Assembly (NCBI RefSeq): GCF_026153205.1
Contig: NZ_JAPFBW010000010.1
Span: forward strand, 124,001-188,000
DNA from: Aquabacterium sp. A7-Y
GTDB lineage: Bacteria; Pseudomonadota; Gammaproteobacteria; Burkholderiales; Burkholderiaceae_C
Reading direction: 5' to 3'
DNA length: 64,000 bases
Of this stretch, positions 7,587 through 16,381 are shown piece by piece. The notes under the pieces are model-generated. The model saw only the letters and a program-made list of their open reading frames with translations. It did not search any database and was not told the DNA's origin. The stretch's first letter is position 1. Each line of letters begins with the position of its first letter. The position numbers were made by a program, and so were the translations under genes.

Positions 7587-8009
7587 ATGAAATATCCACG
7601 TCTTGTCGCATCGTTGCTTGCCAGCGCCTTTGTGTGGCTCGTCCCGTGTGCTGACGCACAGACCTCGACGCAAGCGGGCAAGACGCGTGAACACGTGACG
7701 ATGGAGCGCGACGATTTCCTGAAGACCCATGAATTCGATCCGGTCAACAACACCTGGTCGCTCAAGGACGATGTCGAGCCGCCCGTGGGTGTGAAGACCC
7801 GCGAGGAGATGAAGGCGGAACGCGATGCCTTCCTGAGCACACACCGCTGGGACGAGCGATCCCAGAGCTGGAAGCCCCTCGACGGCGCACCCAAGGACAT
7901 GGACAAGCTCTCGCGCGAACAGGTCCGCGAAGACACCAGGAAGTTCGTGCGCACCCATGAGTACAACCGCGAGACCCAGACTTGGGTCGAGAAGCAGCCG
8001 AAGAAATAG
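7587..8009 (+). CDS. Secreted protein with three ERDxFLxTHxxD repeats
   Basis: 140 residues from the ATG at 7587, preceded by GGAG. A signal peptide (LLASAFVWLVPCADA) is followed by three imperfect repeats of about 28-32 residues: TREHVTMERDDFLKTHEFDP, TREEMKAERDAFLSTHRWDE and SREQVREDTRKFVRTHEYNR, each followed by a Trp a few residues later (NTW, QSW, QTW). The repeat consensus, a charged helix then TH(E/R)(F/W/Y)(D/N) and Trp, suggests a small periplasmic helix-turn repeat. I do not know a function. The upstream frameshifted gene runs into this one in the same frame, but the leader and signal peptide mark this as a separate gene. Confidence 0.75.
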   Translation: MKYPRLVASLLASAFVWLVPCADAQTSTQAGKTREHVTMERDDFLKTHEFDPVNNTWSLKDDVEPPVGVKTREEMKAERDAFLSTHRWDERSQSWKPLDGAPKDMDKLSREQVREDTRKFVRTHEYNRETQTWVEKQPKK

Positions 8010-8063
8010 CCACCACCGCCACCGCTGTCGTATGCATCGCTGAACTGTCCTGGAGAAGCAATC

Positions 8064-8846
8064 ATGCTGAAAGACCTATCCGCCATCGTGACCGGGTCGA
8101 CCAGCGGCATTGGGCTGGGCATTGCAGAGGCCCTGGCCCAGGCCGGCGCGAAGGTGATGCTGAACGGTTTCGGCGAGGCGAGCCAGATCGAGCAGCTGCG
8201 CGCGAGGATCGAGGCTGAAGCGGGTGTCCGCATCGCCTACTCGGCGGCCGACATGGCGCAAGCCGAGCAGGTCCGCCGCATGGTGAGCGAGGCCGAGCAG
8301 CAGTTCGGCACGGTCGACATCCTGGTGAACAACGCCGGCATCCAGTTCATTGCGCCGGTGGACGAGTTCCCGGACGAGAAGTGGTCGCAGATCCTGGCGA
8401 TCAACCTGACATCCAACTTCCTTGCGATCAAGGCGGCACTGCCGGGCATGAAGCGGCGCAACCGAGGCCGCATCGTCAACATCGCTTCGGCCCACGGCCT
8501 GATCGCGTCACCCTTCAAATCGGCCTATGTCGCCGCGAAGCACGGCACGATCGGCTTGACGAAGACCGTCGCGCTCGAAGTCGCCGAGACCGCCATCACC
8601 TGCAACGCCGTCTGCCCAGGCTATGTGCACACGCCGCTGCTCGAAGGCCAGATCAAGGAGCAGGCGCGTGCGCACCGCATGTCGGAGCAGCAGGTCGTCA
8701 AGGACGTGATCCTCGCCTCGCAGCCGAACAAGCGTTTCATCCAGCCGCAGGAGCTCGCCGCCCTGGTGCTGTTCCTGTGCTCGGACAGTGCCGCCTCCAT
8801 CACCGGGGCGGCCCTGCCGATGGATGGAGGCTGGACCGCGCGCTGA
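8064..8846 (+). CDS. bdhA: 3-hydroxybutyrate dehydrogenase
   Basis: 260 residues, a classical short-chain dehydrogenase that oxidises D-3-hydroxybutyrate to acetoacetate with NAD, the entry step for using PHB breakdown products. Visible: cofactor motif TGSTSGIGLGIA (about 9-20), NNAG (about 90), catalytic Ser in NIASAHG (about 139-145), the YxxxK pair in SAYVAAKHG (about 151-159), and VCPGYVHTPL. The QIKEQARAHRMSEQQV loop and the ending PMDGGWTAR are typical of this subfamily. It leads an operon with the two CoA-transferase subunits, which convert the product, acetoacetate, to acetoacetyl-CoA. Confidence 0.94.
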   Translation: MLKDLSAIVTGSTSGIGLGIAEALAQAGAKVMLNGFGEASQIEQLRARIEAEAGVRIAYSAADMAQAEQVRRMVSEAEQQFGTVDILVNNAGIQFIAPVDEFPDEKWSQILAINLTSNFLAIKAALPGMKRRNRGRIVNIASAHGLIASPFKSAYVAAKHGTIGLTKTVALEVAETAITCNAVCPGYVHTPLLEGQIKEQARAHRMSEQQVVKDVILASQPNKRFIQPQELAALVLFLCSDSAASITGAALPMDGGWTAR

Positions 8847-8907
8847 CGTTCGGCAGGGCAGGCCTGCGTCGTCGAGCGCACACGCTCATCACCCTTGGAG
8901 GGCAGCT

Positions 8908-9570
8908 GTGGGAAAGACCGTCAAGGCAGCCGATCTCATCGAGACCGTGGCGAACGGCTCGACGCTGATGATCGGCGGCTTCATGGGCGTCGGTTCGCCG
9001 CGCCGCCTGATCGATGAGCTGGTCCGGCAAGGCAAGAAGGACTTGAGCGTCATCGCCAACGACACGGCGCGTCCGGGCGTCGGGATCGGCAAACTCATCT
9101 CGGCGCGTCTGGTTCGTCGACTCGTCGTCAGCCACATTGGTACGAACCCGGAGACACAGCGGCAGATGCTCGACGGGCTGGTCGAGGTGGAGCTGTCCCC
9201 CCAAGGCACCCTCGCCGAACGGATCAGGGCCGGTGGTTATGGACTGGGGGGCGTGCTCACGCCGACGGGAGTCGGCACCATCGTGGCGCAGGGCAAGCGC
9301 ACGATCGACATCGAAGGCCGGGTCTTCCTGCTCGAGCTTCCGCTGCGCGCCCAGTACGCCTTGGTGTGCGCGAGAAGGGCCGACCACATCGGCAACCTCG
9401 CCTACGCAATGACTGCCCGCAACCTCAACCCCTTGATGGCGATGGCCGCGGACAGGGTCGTCGCAGAACCGCAGGAGATCGTCCCGGTCGGGGTGATCGC
9501 GCCGGATGACGTCATGACCCCTGCCGTGCTCGTGGACCATCTCGTCGGCAGGGAGGCAGACCGTGGATGA
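8908..9570 (+). CDS. scoA: 3-oxoacid CoA-transferase subunit A
   Basis: 220 residues from the GTG at 8908, chosen because a TTGGAGGG ribosome site ends six bases before it and the protein then begins GKTVKAADLIETV as in the family. Motifs: MIGGFMGVGSPRRLIDEL, the GIGKLISARLV loop, ELSPQGTLAERIRAGGYGLG and VLTPTGVGT, all characteristic of the alpha subunit of acetoacetate/succinyl-CoA transferases. With subunit B it moves CoA from acetyl- or succinyl-CoA to acetoacetate. The stop overlaps subunit B by 8 bases. The downstream subunit B and upstream bdhA make a ketone-body/PHB utilisation operon. Confidence 0.92.
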   Translation: MGKTVKAADLIETVANGSTLMIGGFMGVGSPRRLIDELVRQGKKDLSVIANDTARPGVGIGKLISARLVRRLVVSHIGTNPETQRQMLDGLVEVELSPQGTLAERIRAGGYGLGGVLTPTGVGTIVAQGKRTIDIEGRVFLLELPLRAQYALVCARRADHIGNLAYAMTARNLNPLMAMAADRVVAEPQEIVPVGVIAPDDVMTPAVLVDHLVGREADRG

Positions 9571-10213
9571 AAAAACGCTGATCGCCAGACGTGTCGCGCT
9601 CGAACTGCACGAGGGCTATCTCGTGAACCTGGGCATCGGTCTGCCGACGCTGGTGGCCGCGATGGTGGCGCGCGAGGCCAAGATCTTCTTTCAGTCCGAG
9701 AACGGCATCGTCGGCATGCAAGCCGTTGCCGAGGAGGGCCTCGAGGCTGACGACCTGACCGACGCGGGAGGCAATCCGATCAGCGCGTTGCCGGGCTCGG
9801 CGACATTCGACAGCGCCATGTCGTTCGGCCTGATCCGGGGAGGACATCTGGACGTCACCGTCCTGGGCGGCTTGCAGGTCGACAAAACGGGAAGGCTCGC
9901 CAATTGGATGGTCCCGGGCAGCATGGTCCCGGGCATGGGAGGCGCAATGGACCTCGTCACAGGCGCTCGCCGCGTGATCGTGGCCATGACGCACACCGTC
10001 AAGGGCAAGCCGAAGATCGTCGAGCAGTGCACCTTGCCGTTGACATCCGCGCGTCGGGTCGACCTCATCGTGACCGAGATGGCGGTGATGGAGCCGACCG
10101 CGAGCGGCTTGGTTCTCAAGGAGCTCGCGCCGGGGGTCGAGCTGGACGCGGTTCAAAACGTCACCGGTACGCGGCTGATCGCCTCGGAGCCCATTGCGCG
10201 CATGCCCGTCTAG
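9563..10213 (+). CDS. scoB: 3-oxoacid CoA-transferase subunit B
   Basis: 216 residues starting at the GTG at 9563, overlapping the end of subunit A by 8 bases with GGGAGG just upstream. The catalytic glutamate that forms the CoA thioester is in FQSENGIVGM (about 44-53). Also visible are GYLVNLGIGLPTLVA, GSATFDSAMSFGLIRGGHLD, LGGLQVDKTGRLANWMVPG and GMGGAMDLVTGARRV, all conserved in the beta subunit. Cytoplasmic heterotetramer with ScoA. The overlap means the two chains are translated in a coupled way and in equal amounts. Confidence 0.93.
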   Translation: MDEKTLIARRVALELHEGYLVNLGIGLPTLVAAMVAREAKIFFQSENGIVGMQAVAEEGLEADDLTDAGGNPISALPGSATFDSAMSFGLIRGGHLDVTVLGGLQVDKTGRLANWMVPGSMVPGMGGAMDLVTGARRVIVAMTHTVKGKPKIVEQCTLPLTSARRVDLIVTEMAVMEPTASGLVLKELAPGVELDAVQNVTGTRLIASEPIARMPV

Positions 10214-10289
10214 AGCGCAGTGGCAGCACGGGCGTGGCGCACCTATCGTGAGTTGTCAGGCCACTGCGGCCCTTTTTGCGGGAGACCCT

Positions 10290-10874
10290 ATGCCGTCCTT
10301 GCCATCCTTCCTTACCTCGCTTGCACTGACCGTGTTGTTCGTGGCGGCCGCACCGCTGGTCGTGGAAGCCACATCTTCCGAGACCGGTGTCAGGGCCGTT
10401 GGCATGCAGGCGAGCGTCACCGGGACCGTCGTCGCTGTCGATGCCGAGCAGCGCACCGTCACCGTGAAGGGCCCTCAAGGCCTGGATCGAAGCTACGCGG
10501 TCGATCCTTCGGTGGCGCTGGACAGTGTGAAGACGGGCGACCTCGTGCGCCTGGACTACCAGCTCGCCGTGGCGGTGGCCTTGCGCAAAGGCGGAGACGG
10601 CATCCGCGAAAAGGTGGAAGCGGAAGCCGAGGCACGCGTTGCGCAGGACGGCAAGCCGGGCCTGCAGGCCAACAGGCGGACGACGCTGGTGACCCATGTG
10701 CTGGCGGTCGATCGACAGCGGCAGACGGTGCGGCTGCAAGGGCCGCAAGGCCGCGTGGCGGACTTCACGGTGAAGGACAAGGCGGCGCTGGCAGACGTGA
10801 AGGCGGGCGACCAGGTCGTGGCCGTGGTCTACGAAGCCATCGCGGTGGGGATGAAACCGGCGACACAGCGCTGA
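10290..10874 (+). CDS. Secreted protein with two repeated OB-like domains
   Basis: 194 residues from the ATG at 10290, 6 bases after GGGAGA. A signal peptide (LTSLALTVLFVAAAPLVVEA) is followed by two homologous beta-rich units: GTVVAVDAEQRTVTVKGPQG...VKTGDLVRLDYQLAVAVAL and THVLAVDRQRQTVRLQGPQG...VKAGDQVVAVVYEAIAVGM, joined by a charged helical linker. The pattern (V.AVD...TV.LKGP.G......V......VK.GD.V...Y..A.A) resembles DUF5666/CusF-like small beta barrels. Probably periplasmic; ligand unknown. It follows the CoA-transferase operon with a separate leader. Confidence 0.7.
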   Translation: MPSLPSFLTSLALTVLFVAAAPLVVEATSSETGVRAVGMQASVTGTVVAVDAEQRTVTVKGPQGLDRSYAVDPSVALDSVKTGDLVRLDYQLAVAVALRKGGDGIREKVEAEAEARVAQDGKPGLQANRRTTLVTHVLAVDRQRQTVRLQGPQGRVADFTVKDKAALADVKAGDQVVAVVYEAIAVGMKPATQR

Positions 10875-10919
10875 GTCGGGCAGCTGCCCCGCGCCGGGGG
10901 ACACTTGCGGTGTCTGTGC

Positions 10920-11846
10920 TCAGGGAGCGGAGCCGCCGGCTCCGTTCAGCCCCTCGCGCTGCATCAGCTCCACGATCCAATCGATGAACACCCGGACCCG
11001 CTGGCTGAGGTGGCGGTTGCGCGGATAGGCGGCATACAGGGGTACCGGGTCGGAGGTCCAGTCCAGCAGCAGAGGCCGCAACGCACCGGTGCGCAAATGA
11101 GGTTCAGCGAGGAATCGAAAGGCCAAAGTCACCCCCAAGCCATTGAGCGTCGCGATCAAGCAGGCATGCGTGTCGTCGAAACAGACGGAGTAGCTGCCCT
11201 GCACTTCGATGCGCTCATCACCGCGTGTGAAGTCGAAAGGCAGCGGCCGGCGCTGACGTGAGGGGAAGTAGCTCACGACCCGGTGGCCGGCCTCAAGATC
11301 GCGCGGATGTTTCGGCACCCCGTGACGCGCCAGATAGTCGGGCGCCGCGACCGCCAGCACGGCGGCTTCGCCGATGCGACGCGACGCCATCTCGGGGTGG
11401 GTGGGCTGGCCGCCTCGCACCACGCAGTCCACGCCCTCTTGCAGCGCGTCCACCGACCGGTCGCTGACACCCAGGTCGAGTTGGATGTCGGGAAAGCGTG
11501 CGTGGAAATCGGGCAGCGCCGGGATCAGCACCGCATGCGTCAGCAGGGCCGGGGCATCGACCCGCACCCGCCCACGTGGTTTGGTCTTCGACTGCAGCAG
11601 CATCGACTCCAGGTGGTCCACGTCGGACAGCACCCGGCGCGCTCGCTCGTAGTACTCGGCACCGGCCGGCGTCACCGTGACGCGGCGTGTCGTGCGCACC
11701 AGCAGCTTGACCTGCAGCGCGGCTTCGAGCTGATTGATCAGTCGCGTGACGGCCGGCGCGCCGACGCCCATGGAGTCGGCCGCTTTGGTCAGCGTGCCGG
11801 CTTCCACCACCCGCACAAAGGTTGTCATCGCGGCGAACTTGTCCAT
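10920..11846 (-). CDS. LysR-family transcriptional regulator
   Basis: 308 residues from the ATG at 11846 (MDKFAAMTTFVRVVEAGTLT); a longer start adds eight untypical residues. The winged HTH (residues 1-60: KAADSMGVGAPAVTRLINQL, LLVRTTRRVTVTPAG) and the effector-binding domain (about 90-300: GRVRVDAPALLTHAVLIPAL, DCVVRGGQ, RHGVPKHPRDLE) are full length. Divergent from a secreted amidase gene, 229 bp away, which is the usual arrangement for a LysR protein controlling its neighbour. Co-inducer unknown. Confidence 0.9.
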   Translation of the reverse strand: MDKFAAMTTFVRVVEAGTLTKAADSMGVGAPAVTRLINQLEAALQVKLLVRTTRRVTVTPAGAEYYERARRVLSDVDHLESMLLQSKTKPRGRVRVDAPALLTHAVLIPALPDFHARFPDIQLDLGVSDRSVDALQEGVDCVVRGGQPTHPEMASRRIGEAAVLAVAAPDYLARHGVPKHPRDLEAGHRVVSYFPSRQRRPLPFDFTRGDERIEVQGSYSVCFDDTHACLIATLNGLGVTLAFRFLAEPHLRTGALRPLLLDWTSDPVPLYAAYPRNRHLSQRVRVFIDWIVELMQREGLNGAGGSAP

Positions 11847-12075
11847 CAGCGGTCCCGAGGTGCGCCCCATTGTCGCGGCGCGACATTACTACAACTTTGC
11901 GCAAGAGTGTCCGGGCGTGCGAGGTCTGGGTGATCAGGAGGGGCGCTTCTAAGCTGGCGCTTTGATCGCCGCCGGGAGGACTGGAGCGGGCGCTCGAGTG
12001 CCTGGCCCCGCAGCACCCGCACCCTCATGCCGGGTCCTTCCTTTCGATCGATCCTCATCAACCCGTGCCACAGCC
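11847..12075. promoter_or_regulatory. Divergent LysR/amidase intergenic region
   Basis: 229 bases between divergently transcribed genes, so both promoters and the LysR operator should lie here. The segment around 11880-11895 (CGACATTACTACAACTTTGC) is the most AT-rich part and the best place for a promoter. I could not point to a convincing T-N11-A LysR box by eye. Confidence 0.45.
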
Positions 12076-13626
12076 ATGAACCCTCCTCGCTCCACGACAC
12101 GCCGCCAGTTTGTTCAATCCGCCGCCGCACTGGGAGTCAGCGGTCTGCCCCTGATGCCGGTCGGCGCCCGGGCGGCTCTGTCGCCCGCCGAATACACACG
12201 CCATGACGCGACCGGGCTGGCGGCCCTGGTTCGCAAGGGTGAGGTCAGTGCGCAGGAACTGGCGCAGTGCGCGCATGCCGCAATGTCAACCGTGAACCCG
12301 CGCATCAACGCCGTCATCGGGCTGATCGCCGTGGACGCCGGCGCGCTGCAGCAGGCCGCCAGCGGCCCCTTCCAAGGCGTTCCGTTTCTGCTCAAGGACG
12401 TCGCCATCGGCGCTCAGGGCGTGCCGCGGGAAATGGGCAGCCGTCTGCTGCAAGGCGTCTTTCGTTCGCAGCATGACAGCTATTTGATGACCCGCTTCCG
12501 GAAGGCAGGGTTGGTGAGCCTGGGCCGGACCAATACACCTGAATTCGCGTTCAACGTGAGTACCGAGCCGGCTGCCTTCGGCCCGACACGCAACCCCTGG
12601 GACCTGCGGCTCAGCGCAGGCGGCTCCTCGGGTGGATCGGCAGCCGCTGTCGCGGCCGGCATCGTCCCGATGGCTCATGCGACCGATGGTGGCGGCTCCA
12701 TCCGCATCCCCGCTGCCCACAACGGGCTGTTCGGCCTCAAGCCGACACGCGGGCGGGTGTCACCCGGGCCCGAGGTGGCCGACCCGCTGTTCGGAATGGG
12801 CGTCGACTTCGCGCTGTCCCGCAGCGTGCGCGACAGTGCGGCCTTGCTCGATGCGGTGGAAGGGCCTGCGCCCGGTGACCCCTACACCATCGCCAGGCCG
12901 CAGCGCCCCTACGCGATCGAGGTCCACACAGCGCCTCGTCGTCTCAAGGTCGCTTTCCACGTCGATGCAGGGCAACTGGGCAGCACCGACCCGCAAGTGG
13001 TATCCGCAGTTCGCAAGACCGCCAACCTGCTGCAATCGCTCGGTCACCATGTCGAGGAGGCCCAGCCGAAGTACGACGAAGAGCTGTTCCATGCCGCCAA
13101 CCTTCGCCTGTGGACCGCGTTTCTTGCCAGCGGCGTCGCGGCCTTGTCTCCAGTCGTCGGCCGCGTTCCGTCGCCTGAGAACCTCGAATCCAGCAGCTGG
13201 TCCAGCTATCTCGCCGGCAAGCGCATGACCGCCCTGGAGTTGGCCGAAGCTCAGGCGTGGATGAATGCCATCTGCCGGCAGGTGGCCCCCTTCTTCTCCC
13301 AATACGATGTGCTGCTGACCCCGGTGATGGCCGCGCCGCCGCTGCCACTGGGCACCTTGAACGCGAACGAGGCAGGCTTGAGCGCCGAAGCCCACTACCG
13401 CCGGGTGTTCCAGCATGCCCCTTTCACCGCGCTCTACAACATGACCGGCCAGCCCGCCATGAGTCTGCCCCTCGCCAGCAGCCACGAAGGCCTGCCCATC
13501 GGCATGCAGATCGTCGGTCAGTATGGCGATGAGGCGACCCTCTTTCAGTTGGCGGGGCAGCTCGAAAGGGCGTTGCCGTGGGCACAGCGTCGGCCCCCTG
13601 TACACGCCAGCCATGTGATGGGCTGA
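12076..13626 (+). CDS. Tat-exported amidase (amidase signature family)
   Basis: 516 residues from the ATG at 12076, giving a twin-arginine leader (TTRRQFVQSAAALGVSG). The amidase-signature triad is intact: Lys in FLLKDVAIG (about 107-115), cis-Ser in GGSSGGSAAAVAAG (about 183-196) and the Ser nucleophile in TDGGGSIRIPAAHNG (about 205-219), followed by LFGLKPTRGRVSPGP. Members hydrolyse amides such as indoleacetamide, glutamine-tRNA intermediates or 6-aminohexanoate oligomers; the substrate is not predictable, but a Tat leader points to a periplasmic, folded enzyme. Divergent LysR gene likely regulates it. It is a useful contrast with the triad-less homologue at 60293-62104. Confidence 0.88.
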   Translation: MNPPRSTTRRQFVQSAAALGVSGLPLMPVGARAALSPAEYTRHDATGLAALVRKGEVSAQELAQCAHAAMSTVNPRINAVIGLIAVDAGALQQAASGPFQGVPFLLKDVAIGAQGVPREMGSRLLQGVFRSQHDSYLMTRFRKAGLVSLGRTNTPEFAFNVSTEPAAFGPTRNPWDLRLSAGGSSGGSAAAVAAGIVPMAHATDGGGSIRIPAAHNGLFGLKPTRGRVSPGPEVADPLFGMGVDFALSRSVRDSAALLDAVEGPAPGDPYTIARPQRPYAIEVHTAPRRLKVAFHVDAGQLGSTDPQVVSAVRKTANLLQSLGHHVEEAQPKYDEELFHAANLRLWTAFLASGVAALSPVVGRVPSPENLESSSWSSYLAGKRMTALELAEAQAWMNAICRQVAPFFSQYDVLLTPVMAAPPLPLGTLNANEAGLSAEAHYRRVFQHAPFTALYNMTGQPAMSLPLASSHEGLPIGMQIVGQYGDEATLFQLAGQLERALPWAQRRPPVHASHVMG

Positions 13627-13977
13627 GTTTCACATGCACCGGTGAGGGAGACCGGAGGCACAAGGCGCAAGCAACGGTGCCGATCCTGCTCGACACCCCG
13701 GCTGGCACCGTACCGATCATTCCCTATCTGGTCGATGTACGGTGGGGCTTTGGCGCGGTCGAGGTGGTGAGGTGAAGAAGAAACCGAGCCGATCCGCCGC
13801 GCTGCAGGTCGGATCCATCTGGTTCGCCTAGGTGTGCTGGGGTATCAAGTAATTCGTGAACTGCTTGCTGCGGAGGCACGACCGTCAGCCCCTTCCGCCT
13901 CCACGAGGTCACGAGAGCAAGAAGCGCTGACGCAGCAAGCGCGGCGTCAGCGTGGCATTACCGTGGCGACACGGCCT
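13627..13977. other. Intergenic stretch without a recognisable gene
   Basis: About 350 bases. Short open frames exist on both strands, but none has a convincing start, ribosome site or recognisable motif. I see no RNA gene and no strong terminator hairpin with a T tract. Confidence 0.5.
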
Positions 13978-14475
13978 TCAACGCGGCGCACCCCCCGCCG
14001 ACGGCCGGGGGAACAGCCGCTGCGTGATGTCGCGGTTGGCCTCGTGAATCAGGTCCTTGTCGACTTCGTCGACCACCAGGCGGCTCACCTCATGGCTGAG
14101 CGCCTTGCGCAGCATGCCGAGGAAACGCGGTGCCGCGACGATGCGCAACTCGTCGAAGCGTTTGCGGTGCAGCGCGTCGCTCAGGTGCTCGGCCACGCGA
14201 CGTGCAAAACCTTCGGCTTCGAGGTGCATCTGCTCCTCGCCGGCCGAGGCGGTGATGCTGGACGTGGGGGTCAGCCGGTGCACATTGCCCTGGCGCGCGC
14301 CTTGCGGGGCGCTGCCCGCGCGGCGGCCGTAGGCATCGCGCCGCAGGTCGGCGCTGTCGGCGTGTGCCGCGGCGTCGGTAATCTGTTCAACATCCTCCAG
14401 CTCGTCGCCGTCTTGCGGCATCTGCAGGATGCGAACGATGGCCTCGTCGGCCACCAGTACCCAGGTCTTCTTCAT
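13978..14475 (-). CDS. Host attachment family protein (AtsA/baeRF-like)
   Basis: 165 residues from the ATG at 14475, preceded by AAGGAG at good distance. The N-terminus KKTWVLVADEAIVRILQMP and the later FARRVAEHLSDALHRKRFDE, RIVAAPRFLGMLRKAL and DEVDKDLIHE are the signature of the 'protein required for attachment to host cells' family, a widespread eRF1-domain-like protein in Proteobacteria. The family name comes from plant-associated bacteria; the biochemical role is not established. Cytoplasmic, no signal peptide. Stands alone on this strand between the amidase and the Dsb lipoprotein. Confidence 0.82.
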   Translation of the reverse strand: MKKTWVLVADEAIVRILQMPQDGDELEDVEQITDAAAHADSADLRRDAYGRRAGSAPQGARQGNVHRLTPTSSITASAGEEQMHLEAEGFARRVAEHLSDALHRKRFDELRIVAAPRFLGMLRKALSHEVSRLVVDEVDKDLIHEANRDITQRLFPRPSAGGAPR

Positions 14476-14646
14476 GACTGCTCCTTGCCGTCGTGATCCA
14501 GGGACGTGCGCCGCGGCGCAGGGTCCGTTGTCATCGAAGTGCGGCAACTGGCGTGCCCTGCCCCTGCCGTTCGTCAGGGCGGAGCAGGCCGCCCAAGCAC
14601 GCGGGCAGCTTGAAGAAAATGCTGAAGCTGTGTGGCAGGCGGCCGC

Positions 14647-15231
14647 TCAGACGCCGGTGAGTTCCTGCAGCTGGGCCGTCGGCATCGCGCCGGCATGCGA
14701 TCCGTATTGCCCCGTCTTGGCATGGCGGAAATAGACGACGGGCACGCTCTCGGCCCCCAGCTTCTTGAACAACTCCGTGTTGGCCGCCACCTTCGCCAGC
14801 GAGGCCGCATCGGCCTGCGGCGGGGTCAGCTTGACGCGCTGGTTGACCAGCGCCTCATGCCGCTCCAGCGCCTCCACGGGCTGCGGCGACGCGAGGATGG
14901 CCGCCCCCATCGGCGCCGAATCCGCGCCCAGCAGCTGCACGGGGATCCACACCATCTTCAGCTTGCCGAGCAGTGGCTTGGCCTCGGCCCAGAGCGTCGC
15001 GCAATGCGGACACTGCGGGTCGAACAGCACATACACGGTATGGGCCGCCATCATCTGGCCCACCTGCACGCCCGCGCCGCCGGAGACCAGCTGGTAGGCC
15101 TCCTCCGCATTCACCGCTGCCGCAGGCGTTGCGGCAGCCGGGGCGGCGTTGTTGTCCTGGCGCGAGCAAGCGGTCAGTGCGGCGCTGGCCAGCGCGGCGG
15201 CGAGAACGGTTCTGCGGTTGAGTCGGGTCAT
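14647..15231 (-). CDS. Thiol:disulfide interchange lipoprotein (DsbG/DsbA-like)
   Basis: 194 residues. The leader LAAALASAALTAC ends in an LTAC lipobox, so it should be a periplasm-facing lipoprotein. The thioredoxin-like fold carries the redox centre DPQCPHCATLWAEAK (CPHC, about 70-76) and the cis-proline loop ESVPVVYFRHAK (about 160-170). The CPHC dipeptide and the short helical insert fit DsbG/DsbC-like oxidoreductases that reduce or isomerise periplasmic disulfides, but there is no N-terminal dimerisation domain of normal length, only about 45 residues. Transcribed toward the host-attachment gene; no partner reductase nearby. Confidence 0.85.
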   Translation of the reverse strand: MTRLNRRTVLAAALASAALTACSRQDNNAAPAAATPAAAVNAEEAYQLVSGGAGVQVGQMMAAHTVYVLFDPQCPHCATLWAEAKPLLGKLKMVWIPVQLLGADSAPMGAAILASPQPVEALERHEALVNQRVKLTPPQADAASLAKVAANTELFKKLGAESVPVVYFRHAKTGQYGSHAGAMPTAQLQELTGV

Positions 15232-15283
15232 GGCGTAGACGGATCAAGATGACGAGCGGGCGAGCATGGGGCCGCTCGTCGGG

Positions 15284-16237
15284 TCAAACCGCTACCTTAA
15301 CGCAATGAGACGGCCCGCCCTGAGCGCCGGCCCTGGCGCTCAGCAAGGCCGGAATCCCCTCCACCAGCGTATCGATCGCCACGCGCGTCTTCGCCGTCAG
15401 GTAGCGCGACTGAGGCCATACCGCCTGGATGTCGACCGAGGCCACGCGCCGGCTGCTGAACACCAGCTCCAGCGCGCCGCTCCCCAGGTGGGGTGCCATC
15501 AGCCAGCACGGCAGCCAGGCCAGCCCCACGCCGGCCACCGCTGCATCGGCGATCGCCTGCAGGTCGTCCAGCCTCACCCGCCCCTGGACGCGCACCTCAC
15601 GGGTCTGCCCATCCTCGTGCTGCACCCGCCAGGGTTTGTCGCCGTCGGCGCGGTGGTAGAGGATGCCGGTGTGGTGCGACAGCTCGTCGAAGTTCGCCGG
15701 CCGCCCGTGGCGCGCCAGATAGGACGGTGCCGCGCAGATGCCCATGCGCTGCTGGCCCAGCCGACGCGCCGCGAGGCTGCTGCTGTCCGGCAGCGGCCCG
15801 ATGCGCACGGCCAGGTCGTAGCCGTCGTCCACCAGGTCCACCACCCGGTCGCTGAAATGCATCTCGATGTCGAGGCGCGGATGGCGTGCCGCCAGCTGCA
15901 GCAGCAGCGGCGCCACGCAGTGCCGCCCGAACACCACTGGCGCGCTCACGCGCAGCCGGCCGCTCGGCTCGCGGCGGCCCGAGTCGAGCTCGGCCTCGCC
16001 GGCCTCCAGCTCGCCCAGCGCGCGCACGCAGCGCTCGAAAAACGCCTGCCCGTCGTCGGTCAGGCTTTGCGAGCGGGTGGTGCGGTGAAACAGTCGCGTG
16101 CCCAGGCGCTGCTCCAGCCGGGCGATGGTCTTGGCGACCGCCGACCGGGTCAGCAGCAGCCGCTCGGCCGCCAGCGAAAAGCTGCCGGCCTCGACGGCCT
16201 GCACAAACACGTCGATGCCACTGAGTCGGTCGTTCAT
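15284..16237 (-). CDS. LysR-family transcriptional regulator
   Basis: 317 residues from the ATG at 16237. The frame stays open far upstream in the opposite direction of the next gene, but only this Met starts a LysR N-terminus (MNDRLSGIDVFVQAVEAGSF). HTH: SLAAERLLLTRSAVAKTIAR and LFHRTTRSQSLTDDG. Effector domain: LRVSAPVVFGRHCVAPLLLQ, DLAVRIGPLPDSS, LPCWLMAPHL. It belongs to the DhcR/AaeR-like branch. Divergent from an MDR oxidoreductase gene 144 bp away, which it very likely controls. Confidence 0.91.
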   Translation of the reverse strand: MNDRLSGIDVFVQAVEAGSFSLAAERLLLTRSAVAKTIARLEQRLGTRLFHRTTRSQSLTDDGQAFFERCVRALGELEAGEAELDSGRREPSGRLRVSAPVVFGRHCVAPLLLQLAARHPRLDIEMHFSDRVVDLVDDGYDLAVRIGPLPDSSSLAARRLGQQRMGICAAPSYLARHGRPANFDELSHHTGILYHRADGDKPWRVQHEDGQTREVRVQGRVRLDDLQAIADAAVAGVGLAWLPCWLMAPHLGSGALELVFSSRRVASVDIQAVWPQSRYLTAKTRVAIDTLVEGIPALLSARAGAQGGPSHCVKVAV

Positions 16238-16381
16238 GCGCGGATGATAGGCAGAAGATTGTCGCCTTATGGGAAACACATCGCCGAAGAAGATGCACCA
16301 CTGTTGCCTCCAGGGCATCGATAGAGTTTTCTCCTGTCTGCAACCCGCGGCGTACAGGCCGCAAGAAACAGGAGGAATTTC
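16238..16381. promoter_or_regulatory. Divergent LysR/MDR promoter region
   Basis: 144 bases between divergent starts. A strong ribosome site, CAGGAGGAATTTC, directly precedes the oxidoreductase ATG. The part from about 16245 to 16345 is less GC-rich than its surroundings and should contain both promoters and the LysR sites; no exact operator is called. Confidence 0.5.
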
